A stretch of 64,000 nucleotides of DNA from an uncultured Desulfomonile sp. (GTDB lineage Bacteria; Desulfobacterota; Desulfomonilia; Desulfomonilales; Desulfomonilaceae). How positions within the stretch are numbered: the first letter of the stretch is position 1; every line of letters starts with the position of its first letter. The stretch spans positions 62,001 to 126,000 of the forward strand of contig CAJBEZ010000099.1 of assembly GCA_903952205.1 (NCBI GenBank), read 5' to 3'. Positions 17,688-26,080 of this stretch are shown one piece after another. Under the pieces are notes generated by a model. It had not been told where the DNA came from. It searched no databases and saw only the letters and a list, made by a program, of their open reading frames with translations. The position numbers were made by a program, and so were the translations under genes.

Positions 17688-18845
17688 ATGAGAAAATTAC
17701 TATTTATCCAAATTTTGTTAATGGTTGTGTCGGTAATGGCGTATGAATCCCTGGCAATTGAGGCGGTCGATCGTTTCCGCATGTTACGAGTCAAAGCCAG
17801 AGCTGAGTCCTTCGTTGAAGAGGGTAGAAGAGACCTCGAAAGAGGGGCGTATATGAAGGCGATAAGGGTCCTCTCGGTAGCAATCGGCAAGGGCGCGGGC
17901 AACGAGGCTTACGAACTAAGGTCAAAAGCGTATGAGGCTGTAGGTTCTAAAGACCTGGCGTTGAAGGATCTAAACCACGTCATTGCATCGCGTTCCACAG
18001 ACCCGTCAGGATATGTGGCACGCGCCGACGCCGCAACTTCAATGAAGTATCATGAAAGGGCGATTTCTGATTACGATAGGGCCATTGAACTGGATCCGTT
18101 TTTTATCGATGCTTATTTAGGTAGAGGAGCCGCGTTTGCCGCTATCGAAAAATACGAATTCTCAATACGCGATTTCGAGCTTGCTCTTAAAATAGATCAG
18201 AATAATCCGGAAGCCATCTATAATATGGGGATTATTTGTTTCTTGGCTGGGCTACCGGAAGCAGGAAAAGATTTTGTCAACAGGGCGCTGAATCAGGAAA
18301 CCAATCCCGCTGATAGGGACAGGCTTGTTTCTCTTCTGGCCGAATCGCCCTCTCAATCAGAATATGAGAAAAAGAAAGGCGGGATCAATGGGATTCTGGC
18401 GGAGCTTGCAAAAACAGAAAGCTTTAAGCTTACCAGCTCAGACAATACGGAATCTAAACGCGGCGCCAAACTCAACTCAAACGATCAGGCTAAACTTGAC
18501 GGTCATGAAAAATCCAATCGCGCTACAGAGGCTCGTGAACTACTGGCAAAAATAGGCAAGGAGGATTTTTCCGGCACAAGTTTCGGGAATTACATGGGAC
18601 TTGAATGGAGAGCCTCTTTTAGATTTTCAGGTAATACGGTAACGGGAACATTGAAAATTGTCACACCGTCAGGTAAACAGGAAGTTCATCATGGAAGAGG
18701 AACTGTTACCAACGGAGTTGTCGAGGCCTCGGACAATCTGGGATTCAGGTTCAGTGGAAGAGTCACAGATGACTTCAAACTCGTTGGATCAATGACTACC
18801 GCCGACGGCAAGAGCGTATCCGTCGACATGCCACTGGATCATTGA
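17688..18845 (+). CDS. Secreted TPR-repeat protein
   Basis: 385 residues from ATG 17688. A TTG 36 bases upstream stays in frame but would put 12 polar residues before the signal peptide (MRKLLFIQILLMVVSVMAYE), so the ATG is preferred. Residues about 45-200 contain four TPR-like units (RDLERGAYMKAIRVLSVAIG, HERAISDYDRAIELDPFFID, YEFSIRDFELALKIDQNNPE). The C-terminal 100 residues are a separate beta-rich domain (DFSGTSFGNYMGLEWRASF) that I do not recognise. Periplasmic TPR proteins commonly scaffold envelope assembly. It is divergent from the ligase-VWA gene. Confidence 0.75.
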   Translation: MRKLLFIQILLMVVSVMAYESLAIEAVDRFRMLRVKARAESFVEEGRRDLERGAYMKAIRVLSVAIGKGAGNEAYELRSKAYEAVGSKDLALKDLNHVIASRSTDPSGYVARADAATSMKYHERAISDYDRAIELDPFFIDAYLGRGAAFAAIEKYEFSIRDFELALKIDQNNPEAIYNMGIICFLAGLPEAGKDFVNRALNQETNPADRDRLVSLLAESPSQSEYEKKKGGINGILAELAKTESFKLTSSDNTESKRGAKLNSNDQAKLDGHEKSNRATEARELLAKIGKEDFSGTSFGNYMGLEWRASFRFSGNTVTGTLKIVTPSGKQEVHHGRGTVTNGVVEASDNLGFRFSGRVTDDFKLVGSMTTADGKSVSVDMPLDH

Positions 18846-18869
18846 TTTCAGTAATCGTGAAAAATGTTA

Positions 18870-18897
18870 TTGAAAAAAACAACCATCGGTATATAAT
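18870..18897 (+). promoter_or_regulatory. Sigma70-type promoter for the small lipoprotein
   Basis: TTGAAA (18870-18875), 16-base spacer, perfect TATAAT (18892-18897). It starts 24 bases after the stop of the TPR gene and reads toward the short lipoprotein gene, leaving a leader of about 95 bases. Confidence 0.5.
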
Positions 18898-18998
18898 GAT
18901 ACGCAGTAATAGAGTATGTAGAAGAATTGTAACATTAAACTTAGCCTTTCTTAATGTGCCGTAAGGTACCAAGTGAACAGAAGGGGGTATTAAAGCAG

Positions 18999-19166
18999 AT
19001 GAGAGAATTATTAAGATTTCTTGGAACAAAAACTGAGAAGGTTGAAGGTTTCGAAGTTTCTTGTCATAAGTACGTAACGTATCTTGTGATCCTGTTACCG
19101 GTGCTCACATTCCTGTTAGTAGCGTGCGGCGGCGGCGGAAGCGGAAGCAGTTCAACAGACCATTAA
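18999..19166 (+). CDS. Very small lipoprotein
   Basis: 55 residues from ATG 18999, the preferred start because an AGAAGGGGG run stands upstream; an ATG at 18954 would add 15 residues. The sequence has a basic start, then a hydrophobic segment VTYLVILLPVLTFLL directly followed by a lipobox LVAC and a short tail CGGGGSGSSSTDH. If processed by Lgt and LspA the mature lipopeptide would be only 13 residues. The strong promoter just upstream argues for a real gene. No homolog is recalled, and a chance frame remains possible. Confidence 0.45.
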   Translation: MRELLRFLGTKTEKVEGFEVSCHKYVTYLVILLPVLTFLLVACGGGGSGSSSTDH

Positions 19167-19318
19167 TAATGAATCAATCCTTTCAGGGTTGTTTTAAAAA
19201 TACGCATGTTTCAGGGTCAATCTAAATCCCGTGAATGCGTGTTATTAATGATTGTTGTTGATAGGTTTGAAAAATTAGACGTGGCAAGTTGTCACGTCTA
19301 ACAGGATTTGTTTTTTCC

Positions 19319-20617
19319 GTGCGGAACCCAAGAACTTCCTCGATAATCTACGCTGTATTCGCTCTTCTGATAATTACCGCTACTGGAATAGTTCTGAAGC
19401 CTCGTCTAACCGATCTGACACAAGCTTACGATTATATAACAAATCAGATTTTTCGTGATGTGTCGTTTTTGACAAAACCCATCATTGAATCCGATCTGAA
19501 GATAAAAGAACGTGGCCTCGGGGAAACCAGGAAACGCCTGATGTCAATTGACCCTGGCATAAGGTTGGAAGCCATCAAATCGATAGAGGAAAAGAGTGAT
19601 CCACAGTTTGTCCCACAGATGATCAAACTTCTCAACGACACTGCATCGGTTGAGGATAAGAACATCGGGGCAAATTATCAAATCAGCGAAGCGGCCAAGA
19701 GCGCGTTAACAAAAATAATGAAGGACAACATCATTCGGGAACCCGGAAACATGGCAACGTTCATTCCATTGTTTCAGGCCGGGCTACAGGGTTCTCATGC
19801 GGAAAAAATTGGTGTCATAGCCATACTTTCCGCTCTGAGGGAGCCGACTGCTTATCCTTTGCTCAAACAGATGTCTGAAAACAGTGAACAACCTCAAATT
19901 GCATTGATGGCGTCCGACGCTGCACGCTCACTCCTGCCTAAATCAGTTACTTCTAATGATTATTTCCTTGTCACATTCAGACGAATCGAAATTGTTTACC
20001 TTCTCATGTTTATGGGCGTAATCATGGGAATTGCCGCAATAGCGGGGCTGTTGAAACTTAAATCAGCAAAGTTTGCGGTTCTTTGTGTCCTGGCGCTAGC
20101 CCTAAACGTCGGACTGGGGATGCTTGTTCACGCGGAATTAAATCGAGGCGCCATTACTGAAACTTCCCTGAAAAACGCTCTGAATTCAGAGGATCTTCCT
20201 GCGTTACGCTCTATGAGCTATTCGGAGAACACTTTGTACCCGGGAGATTCGTTCTTCGCTCAGAATCTTGTTCAATCTCCATCCGCCAATGCAGTTAGAG
20301 TCTTGATCGCGCTGCCGGAAATAGAACCCGATGATCTACCGTACTTCAAAACCAATTTTCAGATCAGAAGCCGCTGGATAATGGCGCGTATCCTGATGCT
20401 GAATTTAGGCAAGCCAATCCTTGAAACCATAATTGACAGCTCCGACGAGGACGTCAATATTGCTGTGATTGAAACGTTTGAGCGGTTACAGATTCAGAAC
20501 GATCATATTAAGGGTTATCTGGAAAGATTGAGCGAGGATGACAAACCGGAAAAAGTCAGGAATGCGGCCGGAAAAACGCTGTCCAATATAAAAGCACGCC
20601 CTTTGTGGCCGCTGTGA
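19319..20617 (+). CDS. Membrane protein with HEAT-like repeats
   Basis: 432 residues from GTG 19319 (a TTG at 19289 gives 442). An N-terminal anchor (TSSIIYAVFALLIITATGIV) is followed by an alpha-helical soluble region with HEAT-like units (MSIDPGIRLEAIKSIEEKSD, PQFVPQMIKLLNDTASVEDK). Two adjacent membrane helices come at about 230-275 (VYLLMFMGVIMGIAAIAGLL, FAVLCVLALALNVGLGML), then a second HEAT-like region (SSDEDVNIAVIETFERLQ). It converges with the wzc-like gene, 12 bases apart at their 3' ends. HEAT repeats bind proteins; the role is unknown. Neither start has a convincing ribosome binding site. Confidence 0.65.
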   Translation: MRNPRTSSIIYAVFALLIITATGIVLKPRLTDLTQAYDYITNQIFRDVSFLTKPIIESDLKIKERGLGETRKRLMSIDPGIRLEAIKSIEEKSDPQFVPQMIKLLNDTASVEDKNIGANYQISEAAKSALTKIMKDNIIREPGNMATFIPLFQAGLQGSHAEKIGVIAILSALREPTAYPLLKQMSENSEQPQIALMASDAARSLLPKSVTSNDYFLVTFRRIEIVYLLMFMGVIMGIAAIAGLLKLKSAKFAVLCVLALALNVGLGMLVHAELNRGAITETSLKNALNSEDLPALRSMSYSENTLYPGDSFFAQNLVQSPSANAVRVLIALPEIEPDDLPYFKTNFQIRSRWIMARILMLNLGKPILETIIDSSDEDVNIAVIETFERLQIQNDHIKGYLERLSEDDKPEKVRNAAGKTLSNIKARPLWPL

Positions 20618-20629
20618 TGTAATAGCCCC

Positions 20630-22972
20630 TTATGACTTTTGATAATACTTGTAGCTCTGATGATAGGAATAACCACCATAGCGGTAGCCGTATTTGTAAC
20701 CATAACCGTACAATGCCGGTGAATGCGCCCGATTAAAGACCACGCCCAAGACGTTGGCGCCATCAACAGCGCTTACTTGATCAATCGCTTCGGAAATTTC
20801 ATTTTTCCCCACGTATCCCTGCCTGGCCACAATAACCAGCCCATCAGCGTACCGACTCACTATAGGTGTATCGGGAAATCCCAAAATCGGCGGACAATCG
20901 AATACAATATAGTCAAAAGTCGATCGCAACTCATCCACGACCTTTTTCAGGTTGTGGGAATGCAAGAGGCTCACTGAATCAGAAGGAACCGGCCCAGCCG
21001 TAATATAGAACAATCCGGGGATTGTATGCGCTCTAAGAACTTCTGAAAGGGTTGTTGAGTCCCCGTTGTCGCTCAATAAATTTGACATGCCAGGTGTAGT
21101 CTGCGGAACGCCAAAAACTTTATGAATTCTGGGTTTTCGCATATCCATATCAACAACAACCGCTCTCTTGTTTCCGTTGGAGCACATCACTGACGCAAAT
21201 GAAACCGCCAGCATAGTCTTGCCTTCCGAAGGCAGTGAACTGGAAATAGACAGACATTTTATTTCATAACCAGGATACGAAAACATTATGGACATTTGAA
21301 GGTTTCGGATCGAATCCGCAATCGGGGTTTGGGGCTTATGATACGCAAGGAACTCGACAGCGCCTTCCGAAAGCTCGTTCTTCCCGTAAGTCCCTGATTT
21401 AGTAAGATCAGGGACAACACCCAGCCGTCGCACGCGAAGGGATTTGGCGAGGTCGTCAGGATTCTGTACGGTATCATCCATCTGTTCCCAGATAAAGGCG
21501 CACGCTACGCCTCCAACAAGGCCGGCCACAAGTCCAATCATCAATATGAGCTTTTTCTTGGGCCAGGAAGGGCTCCGAGGCATCGTGGGAGGATCCACTG
21601 TGACCAAGTTGTTGCTGATGGTTCTTGCTTTGATGTCCATTTCCTGGGTTTCTTTCATGATCAACTTCAGAAATTCCTGGTTTGTTTCAACTTCTTTCTT
21701 GAGAATGGAATATTCAGCTTCAAGCCCCTTGACGCGTGATACCTCCTGCTTGGTTTTTTCAACACTTCCCTTAAGCGCTGCGTCGACCTTTTCAGCAGAT
21801 TCTACTGCGCCTGTCGCCAGGTTTCTCTCAATCTCTGCGATCCTGTTTTCCAGAAACTTTATCTTCCGCGCCTGTAACACCATTTTTGGGTAATTGGCCG
21901 AATATACTCCCTGCATTTGGGTGTATTCGGCTTCCTGCTTTGCCAGATCTTCCTTCAGTTTGTTTATGTATGTTTGGTTCGCGTCACTCGACTTATTTTC
22001 AACATCCGCATACTTGGTTTCCTTCCCGACTTGCGCCCTCAATTTGGTTTCTTCCGAACGCACCTGGCCCTCAACCTTTTTATTCAGGAGAGCCATAACC
22101 TGCCCCAGCGCTCCTTCTGTGGATACTACAAGGCCGTGTTCAAAAGAAAAATCGAGTAGTTTAGACTCAGCTTCCCTTAATTTTTTTCCTACTTTACCCG
22201 ACTCCTCAGTGAGCCATTCCGCTGCCTGGATACTCTCGCTTCGTCTTTTTTCGAGGTTTCTGTTAAGGTAAGTGTCCAGATAGGTTGTCAAAAGTTCATT
22301 AGCCATTTTGGGAGACTTCGCCGGGATTGAAACCTCAAGCAAATTACTGGTCTTCACAGGTTTTGCGACCAGGCTGCCCGCCAGAGAATCCGCCATGATA
22401 GCTCTATTCAAAGCTTTTGTGTCATCCGGCAAATCTGACGGATCATCCTTAAAACCACTTAAAACTGTTCGCCACAAGTAAGCTGGAACCTGTAGCAGGG
22501 GTAGACTCTTTGACTGGTCAGCGTCTTTTTCCAAAAGCTTCATACGATCGACTACAGCTTCGGCAAGGGGTCTTGATTTTAGGATTTCGATCTGGGTCAT
22601 CATGAAGGGCTTGGTATCAATAGCTTCTTCAGCAGACAGGCGTTTTTCGGACTTTTCTTTTTTGTCTAAAACTTCGAGGCGGGCGTTTGATGTGTATAGT
22701 GGTGTCGCCAGAAAGGCATAAGCGACTGAAATACACACAGACAAGGCAAGAAATATGATTACCGCAACGCGTCGGCGGAGTATAATATCAAGATAATCTT
22801 TAAGTGATCTGTTTGAGTCAGCAAACCCGTCGTCTCCGGCATTAGGCGGATATCCCAACTGATGCTGAAGAACATAAGGACTCGCTGGGTGGCCAGCCGG
22901 AGAAAGCGGTTGACTCGCAGGCGGCTGGTCTCCTCCGGGATTATTTCTGGGAACAAGTTTGTCGATACTCAT
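20630..22972 (-). CDS. Wzc-like polysaccharide co-polymerase and BY-family tyrosine autokinase
   Basis: 780 residues. A proline-rich cytoplasmic N-terminus leads to TM1 (about 68-92), a periplasmic Wzz domain with long coiled coil (about 245-440), and TM2 (about 473-494) preceded by the proline-rich PPTMPRSPSWP. The cytoplasmic kinase has Walker A S582-E-G-K585-T (SLPSEGKT), Walker A' VVVDMDMRKP (D608, D610) and Walker B YIVFDCPP (D692). The C-terminus is a tyrosine cluster of 11 Tyr within about 24 residues (755-778), the autophosphorylation tail. Such proteins control chain length and gate the Wza channel, cycling with a phosphatase such as the CpsB-type protein here. The start ATG follows a short leader. 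Confidence 0.94.
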   Translation of the reverse strand: MSIDKLVPRNNPGGDQPPASQPLSPAGHPASPYVLQHQLGYPPNAGDDGFADSNRSLKDYLDIILRRRVAVIIFLALSVCISVAYAFLATPLYTSNARLEVLDKKEKSEKRLSAEEAIDTKPFMMTQIEILKSRPLAEAVVDRMKLLEKDADQSKSLPLLQVPAYLWRTVLSGFKDDPSDLPDDTKALNRAIMADSLAGSLVAKPVKTSNLLEVSIPAKSPKMANELLTTYLDTYLNRNLEKRRSESIQAAEWLTEESGKVGKKLREAESKLLDFSFEHGLVVSTEGALGQVMALLNKKVEGQVRSEETKLRAQVGKETKYADVENKSSDANQTYINKLKEDLAKQEAEYTQMQGVYSANYPKMVLQARKIKFLENRIAEIERNLATGAVESAEKVDAALKGSVEKTKQEVSRVKGLEAEYSILKKEVETNQEFLKLIMKETQEMDIKARTISNNLVTVDPPTMPRSPSWPKKKLILMIGLVAGLVGGVACAFIWEQMDDTVQNPDDLAKSLRVRRLGVVPDLTKSGTYGKNELSEGAVEFLAYHKPQTPIADSIRNLQMSIMFSYPGYEIKCLSISSSLPSEGKTMLAVSFASVMCSNGNKRAVVVDMDMRKPRIHKVFGVPQTTPGMSNLLSDNGDSTTLSEVLRAHTIPGLFYITAGPVPSDSVSLLHSHNLKKVVDELRSTFDYIVFDCPPILGFPDTPIVSRYADGLVIVARQGYVGKNEISEAIDQVSAVDGANVLGVVFNRAHSPALYGYGYKYGYRYGGYSYHQSYKYYQKS

Positions 22973-23077
22973 TAGACCTGACTCCTGTAAATTTAAGGAG
23001 CGCCAATTGACAGTAAACCAAAACCTTTTTAAATTATATCACACTTTTAGACTATAACATTAAGGATTTTATGGCAA

Positions 23078-23120
23078 GGCCGTACCTGGAGGCCGTACCT
23101 GGAGGCCGTACCTGGAGGCC
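23078..23120. repeat. 13-bp tandem repeat, three units
   Basis: Three exact copies of GGCCGTACCTGGA (23078-23090, 23091-23103, 23104-23116) followed by a partial GGCC. It lies in the 236-base gap between the kinase-less Wzz gene and the wzc-like gene, upstream of wzc. It may be a slippage-prone array or a set of binding sites. No function is evident. Confidence 0.8.
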
Positions 23121-23208
23121 CTCACCTGCGGACTGTTCCCCATGACGGTTAAATATCCTCGGGATCAATCCACTTTATCAGAATAGAGCCACAGTCATGC
23201 TGCAATTT

Positions 23209-24489
23209 TTAAAAAAACCAAGGAATCCAGAAATGTTTCCACCAAGGCGGCGCTCCGACACGCGGCCCATCGATCACAACAATATTGTTGCTGATTGTTC
23301 TGGTCTTGATATTCCATTGATGGGCCTCCTTTCGGACAAGATTATGAAAATCCGCCTTGCTGTCTAGATCCCGTTTCAGTTCAGAGTATTGTTCTTCGAG
23401 TGACTTGGCCTTGTTAAGTGATGTCCGGGGTTTTTCCGGTCCATCGTGCGAGGCCGCTGCCGTCCTGGTAGAGAAATCATCTGCCTGAGATGAATCCAGC
23501 GATGAGTTCCTGCGGAAATAATCAATCCGGTCACGCAGGAAATCGATTTTGCCGTTCAGGGCAATCATTTTAGGATGGTTCATACCCAGCGTTGAAGCCA
23601 GGCCTGACTGTTCAGCCTCAAGCTTTCCCAGGTCCAGAGACATTCGATGCGTCAATTCATTGAAGTCGGTTTTCTGGTCAGCAGTTTGTACAATAGACCG
23701 TGATCCCTCGATGTGGCGGTTAATGAGCCTGAACACACTCCCGAGCCCGCTGCCTTCCGTTGCCGAGAAACCGTTTTCAACCACGAAATCCAATAAGGTG
23801 GCCTCTGCCTCCTTGAGGTGTTTTAAGGTTTCTGCTACTCCTTCATTAAGATTATCAGTGGACGCCTTTGTTTGAAGACGCCGTTTTTCGAGGTTTCTGG
23901 CCGAGAATATTCTCAAATATTCCTTGAGTAACTGAACAGCAAGAGGCTGGGTCGGGGCCTCAATTGTAATGTCAAGCATGTTGCAGCCTGACACAGGCGC
24001 CACGGATAGACGCTCACAAATATGATCGGTAGGTTCACACGCCGGCGCCTCAGTGTGATATTCGCGAAAAGACGCAAAAGACTTTGCCATCGCCGATACG
24101 CCCCGATCGCTGGTCGGCTTTCTTAACAAAGCGAGTTGCAGTTCCTGGAAGCTCTCGTTAGGCAGCGCCGCAACGACCGACCGGGCGAGGTCGCGCGATT
24201 TGAAGGCTTCGGCGTGTTCCTGGACGCTACTGGTTAGGGTAGGGGAGAATTTGTCCTGAAACCAGATTCTAGGATCGAAAAGGTCGTGGCTGCCCAGTAT
24301 CTCGATCCTTGCTGTTGCGCTATGTTGATTGCGCGAGAACCACCATGTAAACCCCAAAATAATTATGGCCCACAGGATTAAAATTCCCGCGAGCCATATC
24401 ATTCTTCTGATTATTGCGCCATGATCGTGCGCCGTCGCCTTCGAATCATTCGATTCAGCGCCTGTGAATCCACCTGGATTGGTCTTCAT
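23209..24489 (-). CDS. Wzz-like chain-length determinant without kinase domain and without second membrane helix
   Basis: 426 residues, paralogous to the periplasmic part of the neighbouring Wzc-like protein. Shared blocks include FSARNLEKRRLQTKAS versus LNRNLEKRRSESIQAA, the LKEAEATLLDFVVENG versus LREAESKLLDFSFEHG block, MNHPKMIALNGKIDFLRDRI versus ANYPKMVLQARKIKFLENRI, and IKTRTISNNIVVIDGP versus IKARTISNNLVTVDPP. It has TM1 (about 29-51), but the frame ends at HFWIPWFF just where TM2 should start, so the protein would have a free periplasmic C-terminus. A T7 run at the end (near 23210) is a possible slippage site. A strong GGGGGA ribosome binding site precedes the ATG. It lies upstream of wzc on the same strand. 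Confidence 0.85.
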   Translation of the reverse strand: MKTNPGGFTGAESNDSKATAHDHGAIIRRMIWLAGILILWAIIILGFTWWFSRNQHSATARIEILGSHDLFDPRIWFQDKFSPTLTSSVQEHAEAFKSRDLARSVVAALPNESFQELQLALLRKPTSDRGVSAMAKSFASFREYHTEAPACEPTDHICERLSVAPVSGCNMLDITIEAPTQPLAVQLLKEYLRIFSARNLEKRRLQTKASTDNLNEGVAETLKHLKEAEATLLDFVVENGFSATEGSGLGSVFRLINRHIEGSRSIVQTADQKTDFNELTHRMSLDLGKLEAEQSGLASTLGMNHPKMIALNGKIDFLRDRIDYFRRNSSLDSSQADDFSTRTAAASHDGPEKPRTSLNKAKSLEEQYSELKRDLDSKADFHNLVRKEAHQWNIKTRTISNNIVVIDGPRVGAPPWWKHFWIPWFF

Positions 24490-24585
24490 GCTTCCCCCCG
24501 CCTGGGATTACTATGCGAACCATTAATTGATTATGTTGGATATGTTAACATGATTTACGAGAATATACAATAATAATGTGATGAA

Positions 24586-24780
24586 TTCTCTTGAGAGTGA
24601 TCCCCTTTGCCCCCCTTGATGGGGCAAAGTTCATGAGCCCATGGCTATGCCGTAGGCGTATTTGTCCTGGGTGTTGGGATTTGTGTTCGGTTCTGTGTCG
24701 GGTAGTTGTAGGGGCGCTCCTGCGTGTGCGCCCTCTTAATGAATTTGTGTCTAACCGGTCTCTTCTGTTCCCCGTTAGCT
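24586..24780. repeat. Interspersed repeat family A, copy A1 (partial)
   Basis: Lacks the CACAGCG...ATGGGC first arm but carries the family's ctcttgagagtg block, the TTGATGGGGCAAAGTTCATG block, the ATGGCTATGCC arm, TTGTGTTCGGTTCTG and a GGGGCGCTCCTGCGTGTGCG module. It is followed at about 24780-24812 by a degenerate half of family B (ctctcgtcgctgccgctctg). The interval 24490-24834 holds no gene. Confidence 0.7.
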
Positions 24781-24834
24781 CTCGTCGCTGCCGCTCTGTC
24801 CAGATGACATCCGTCGGCGCCTCCACAGATATTT

Positions 24835-25638
24835 TTACAATTGGTACGAAAAATACAGTGCAATATTCTTGCCCTGAATGTAACGTCTGACGTCAAGGGA
24901 CGTTTGATACGTCACAAGGAGGGGGACAATCGGCTTGCTTATGATAGGTTCCAGGATTTTCAAGGTTTGTAGGAATTTGTCAACATCTCTCTTTTTAAGT
25001 TGGCTCTTTGCCTCACCAATAATTTCGACTGGTTGACCGTCGCGAAGTCCATGACCCCAAATGTTGAGTTCCACATACTTCTTGGGACCAATCTCCACGT
25101 AGTCCCTGATGAGCGTGCCCTGCGTTTCAATAAACAAGTCCCGCTTCAATAGCCGGGGCAGCGACTTCATGGCTTCGTCTTCCAGTCTGTAGCCTACGGT
25201 GTGGGACAGCCCCCCTATTTCTTGCCTCATATCCTGGATGGTCACCTTTATGCCTTTCATCTCTCCAACAAGGTCTTCAACCTTACGTTCGAGACGGGAG
25301 ACATTTACCGTCAGTTCATCCATGCGCTTGGTCAAGGTGTCAACACGTTGAGTCAGCTCATCCATACGCTTGGTCAATGTGTCTACACGCTGAGTCAGCT
25401 CATCCATACGCTTGGTCAATGTGTCTACACGCTGAGTGAGTTCATCCATGCGCTTGGTGAGATTACTTACTTGTCCGGCAAGATCCTTAACAATTTCTTT
25501 TAGTTCATTGAACTCAACCTTAATAACTGAATTCTGGAGTTCTTCGTAAACAGACGTGATCACGTCCACAATTTTCTCGGCGGCCGTGGGGTCCATCGTC
25601 TGTTTCAGGTCATTGAAAATTTTTAGAGTATTGATCAT
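24835..25638 (-). CDS. Coiled-coil protein with C-terminal PD-(D/E)XK-like (DUF3782-type) domain
   Basis: 267 residues. Residues about 40-135 form a coiled coil dominated by three perfect 14-residue units DELTQRVDTLTKRM (65-106). Residues about 150-267 match the DUF3782-type nuclease-like domain: GYRLEDEAMKSLPRLLKRD, VELNIWGHGL and PVEIIGEAKSQLKKRDVDKF, where E-I-I-G-E-A-K is a PD-(D/E)XK-like catalytic strand. Such proteins are frequent in genomes rich in repeats and often occur in several copies; their substrate is not established. A relative with a different coiled coil is at 33401-34042. It is flanked on both sides by family A repeats. Alternative start: M15. Confidence 0.72.
   Translation of the reverse strand: MINTLKIFNDLKQTMDPTAAEKIVDVITSVYEELQNSVIKVEFNELKEIVKDLAGQVSNLTKRMDELTQRVDTLTKRMDELTQRVDTLTKRMDELTQRVDTLTKRMDELTVNVSRLERKVEDLVGEMKGIKVTIQDMRQEIGGLSHTVGYRLEDEAMKSLPRLLKRDLFIETQGTLIRDYVEIGPKKYVELNIWGHGLRDGQPVEIIGEAKSQLKKRDVDKFLQTLKILEPIISKPIVPLLVTYQTSLDVRRYIQGKNIALYFSYQL
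25321..25446. repeat. Three 42-bp in-frame tandem repeats inside the coiled-coil gene
   Basis: Each 42-bp unit encodes DELTQRVDTLTKRM. The units differ at only a few synonymous bases, which points to recent expansion. Because 42 is a multiple of 3 and of the heptad period (2 x 21), unit gain or loss would lengthen or shorten the coil without breaking it. Confidence 0.85.
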
Positions 25639-25790
25639 TGCTTATAAAGTCCCAAGAATCGATAATACTTCGTATAGGTTAACATTTCGATATCTGATCG
25701 TCAATAACTGGTCGTCATTTCTACCAACCCAACCCAGCCGATGGCAACACAAAAAATAAAACCCAACCAACGAAATATCTCACTGCACAC

Positions 25791-26012
25791 GGTAGGGGCT
25801 CAAGATCTTGAGCCCGTGGCTGACAAAACCAAGCCAGCAAACCCAAAGAACCCACAGCGTTGCTATGGGCTAACATATGTAACCCTTAAAGGGTTAATGG
25901 GATGTTCTCTTAAGAGCAATCCATATGCGCCCCGTACGGGGCAGCGTCAGAATAGCCCATAGCAACGCTATGGGTATATTTGGTTCCCGGTTTCGGGATT
26001 TGTGTTCGGTTC
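25791..26012. repeat. Interspersed repeat family A, copy A2 (near complete)
   Basis: It opens with the palindrome module GGGCTCAAGATCTTGAGCCC. Then comes the core: CCCACAGCGTTGCTATGGGC at 25851, an AACCCTTAAAGGGTTAATG hairpin, GCGCCCCGTACGGGGC and the inverted arm GCCCATAGCAACGCTATGGG ending near 25975. The tail ends with TTGTGTTCGGTTC. The two arms of the core are near-perfect inverted complements about 125 bp apart. This copy is the best type specimen. The interval 25639-26080 holds no gene. Confidence 0.85.
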
Positions 26013-26080
26013 AACCATGGGCGCATCATCCCGAATCATCGGATTTGTCCGGCATGCGCCGGCTGCTTTCTCTTGATCAG

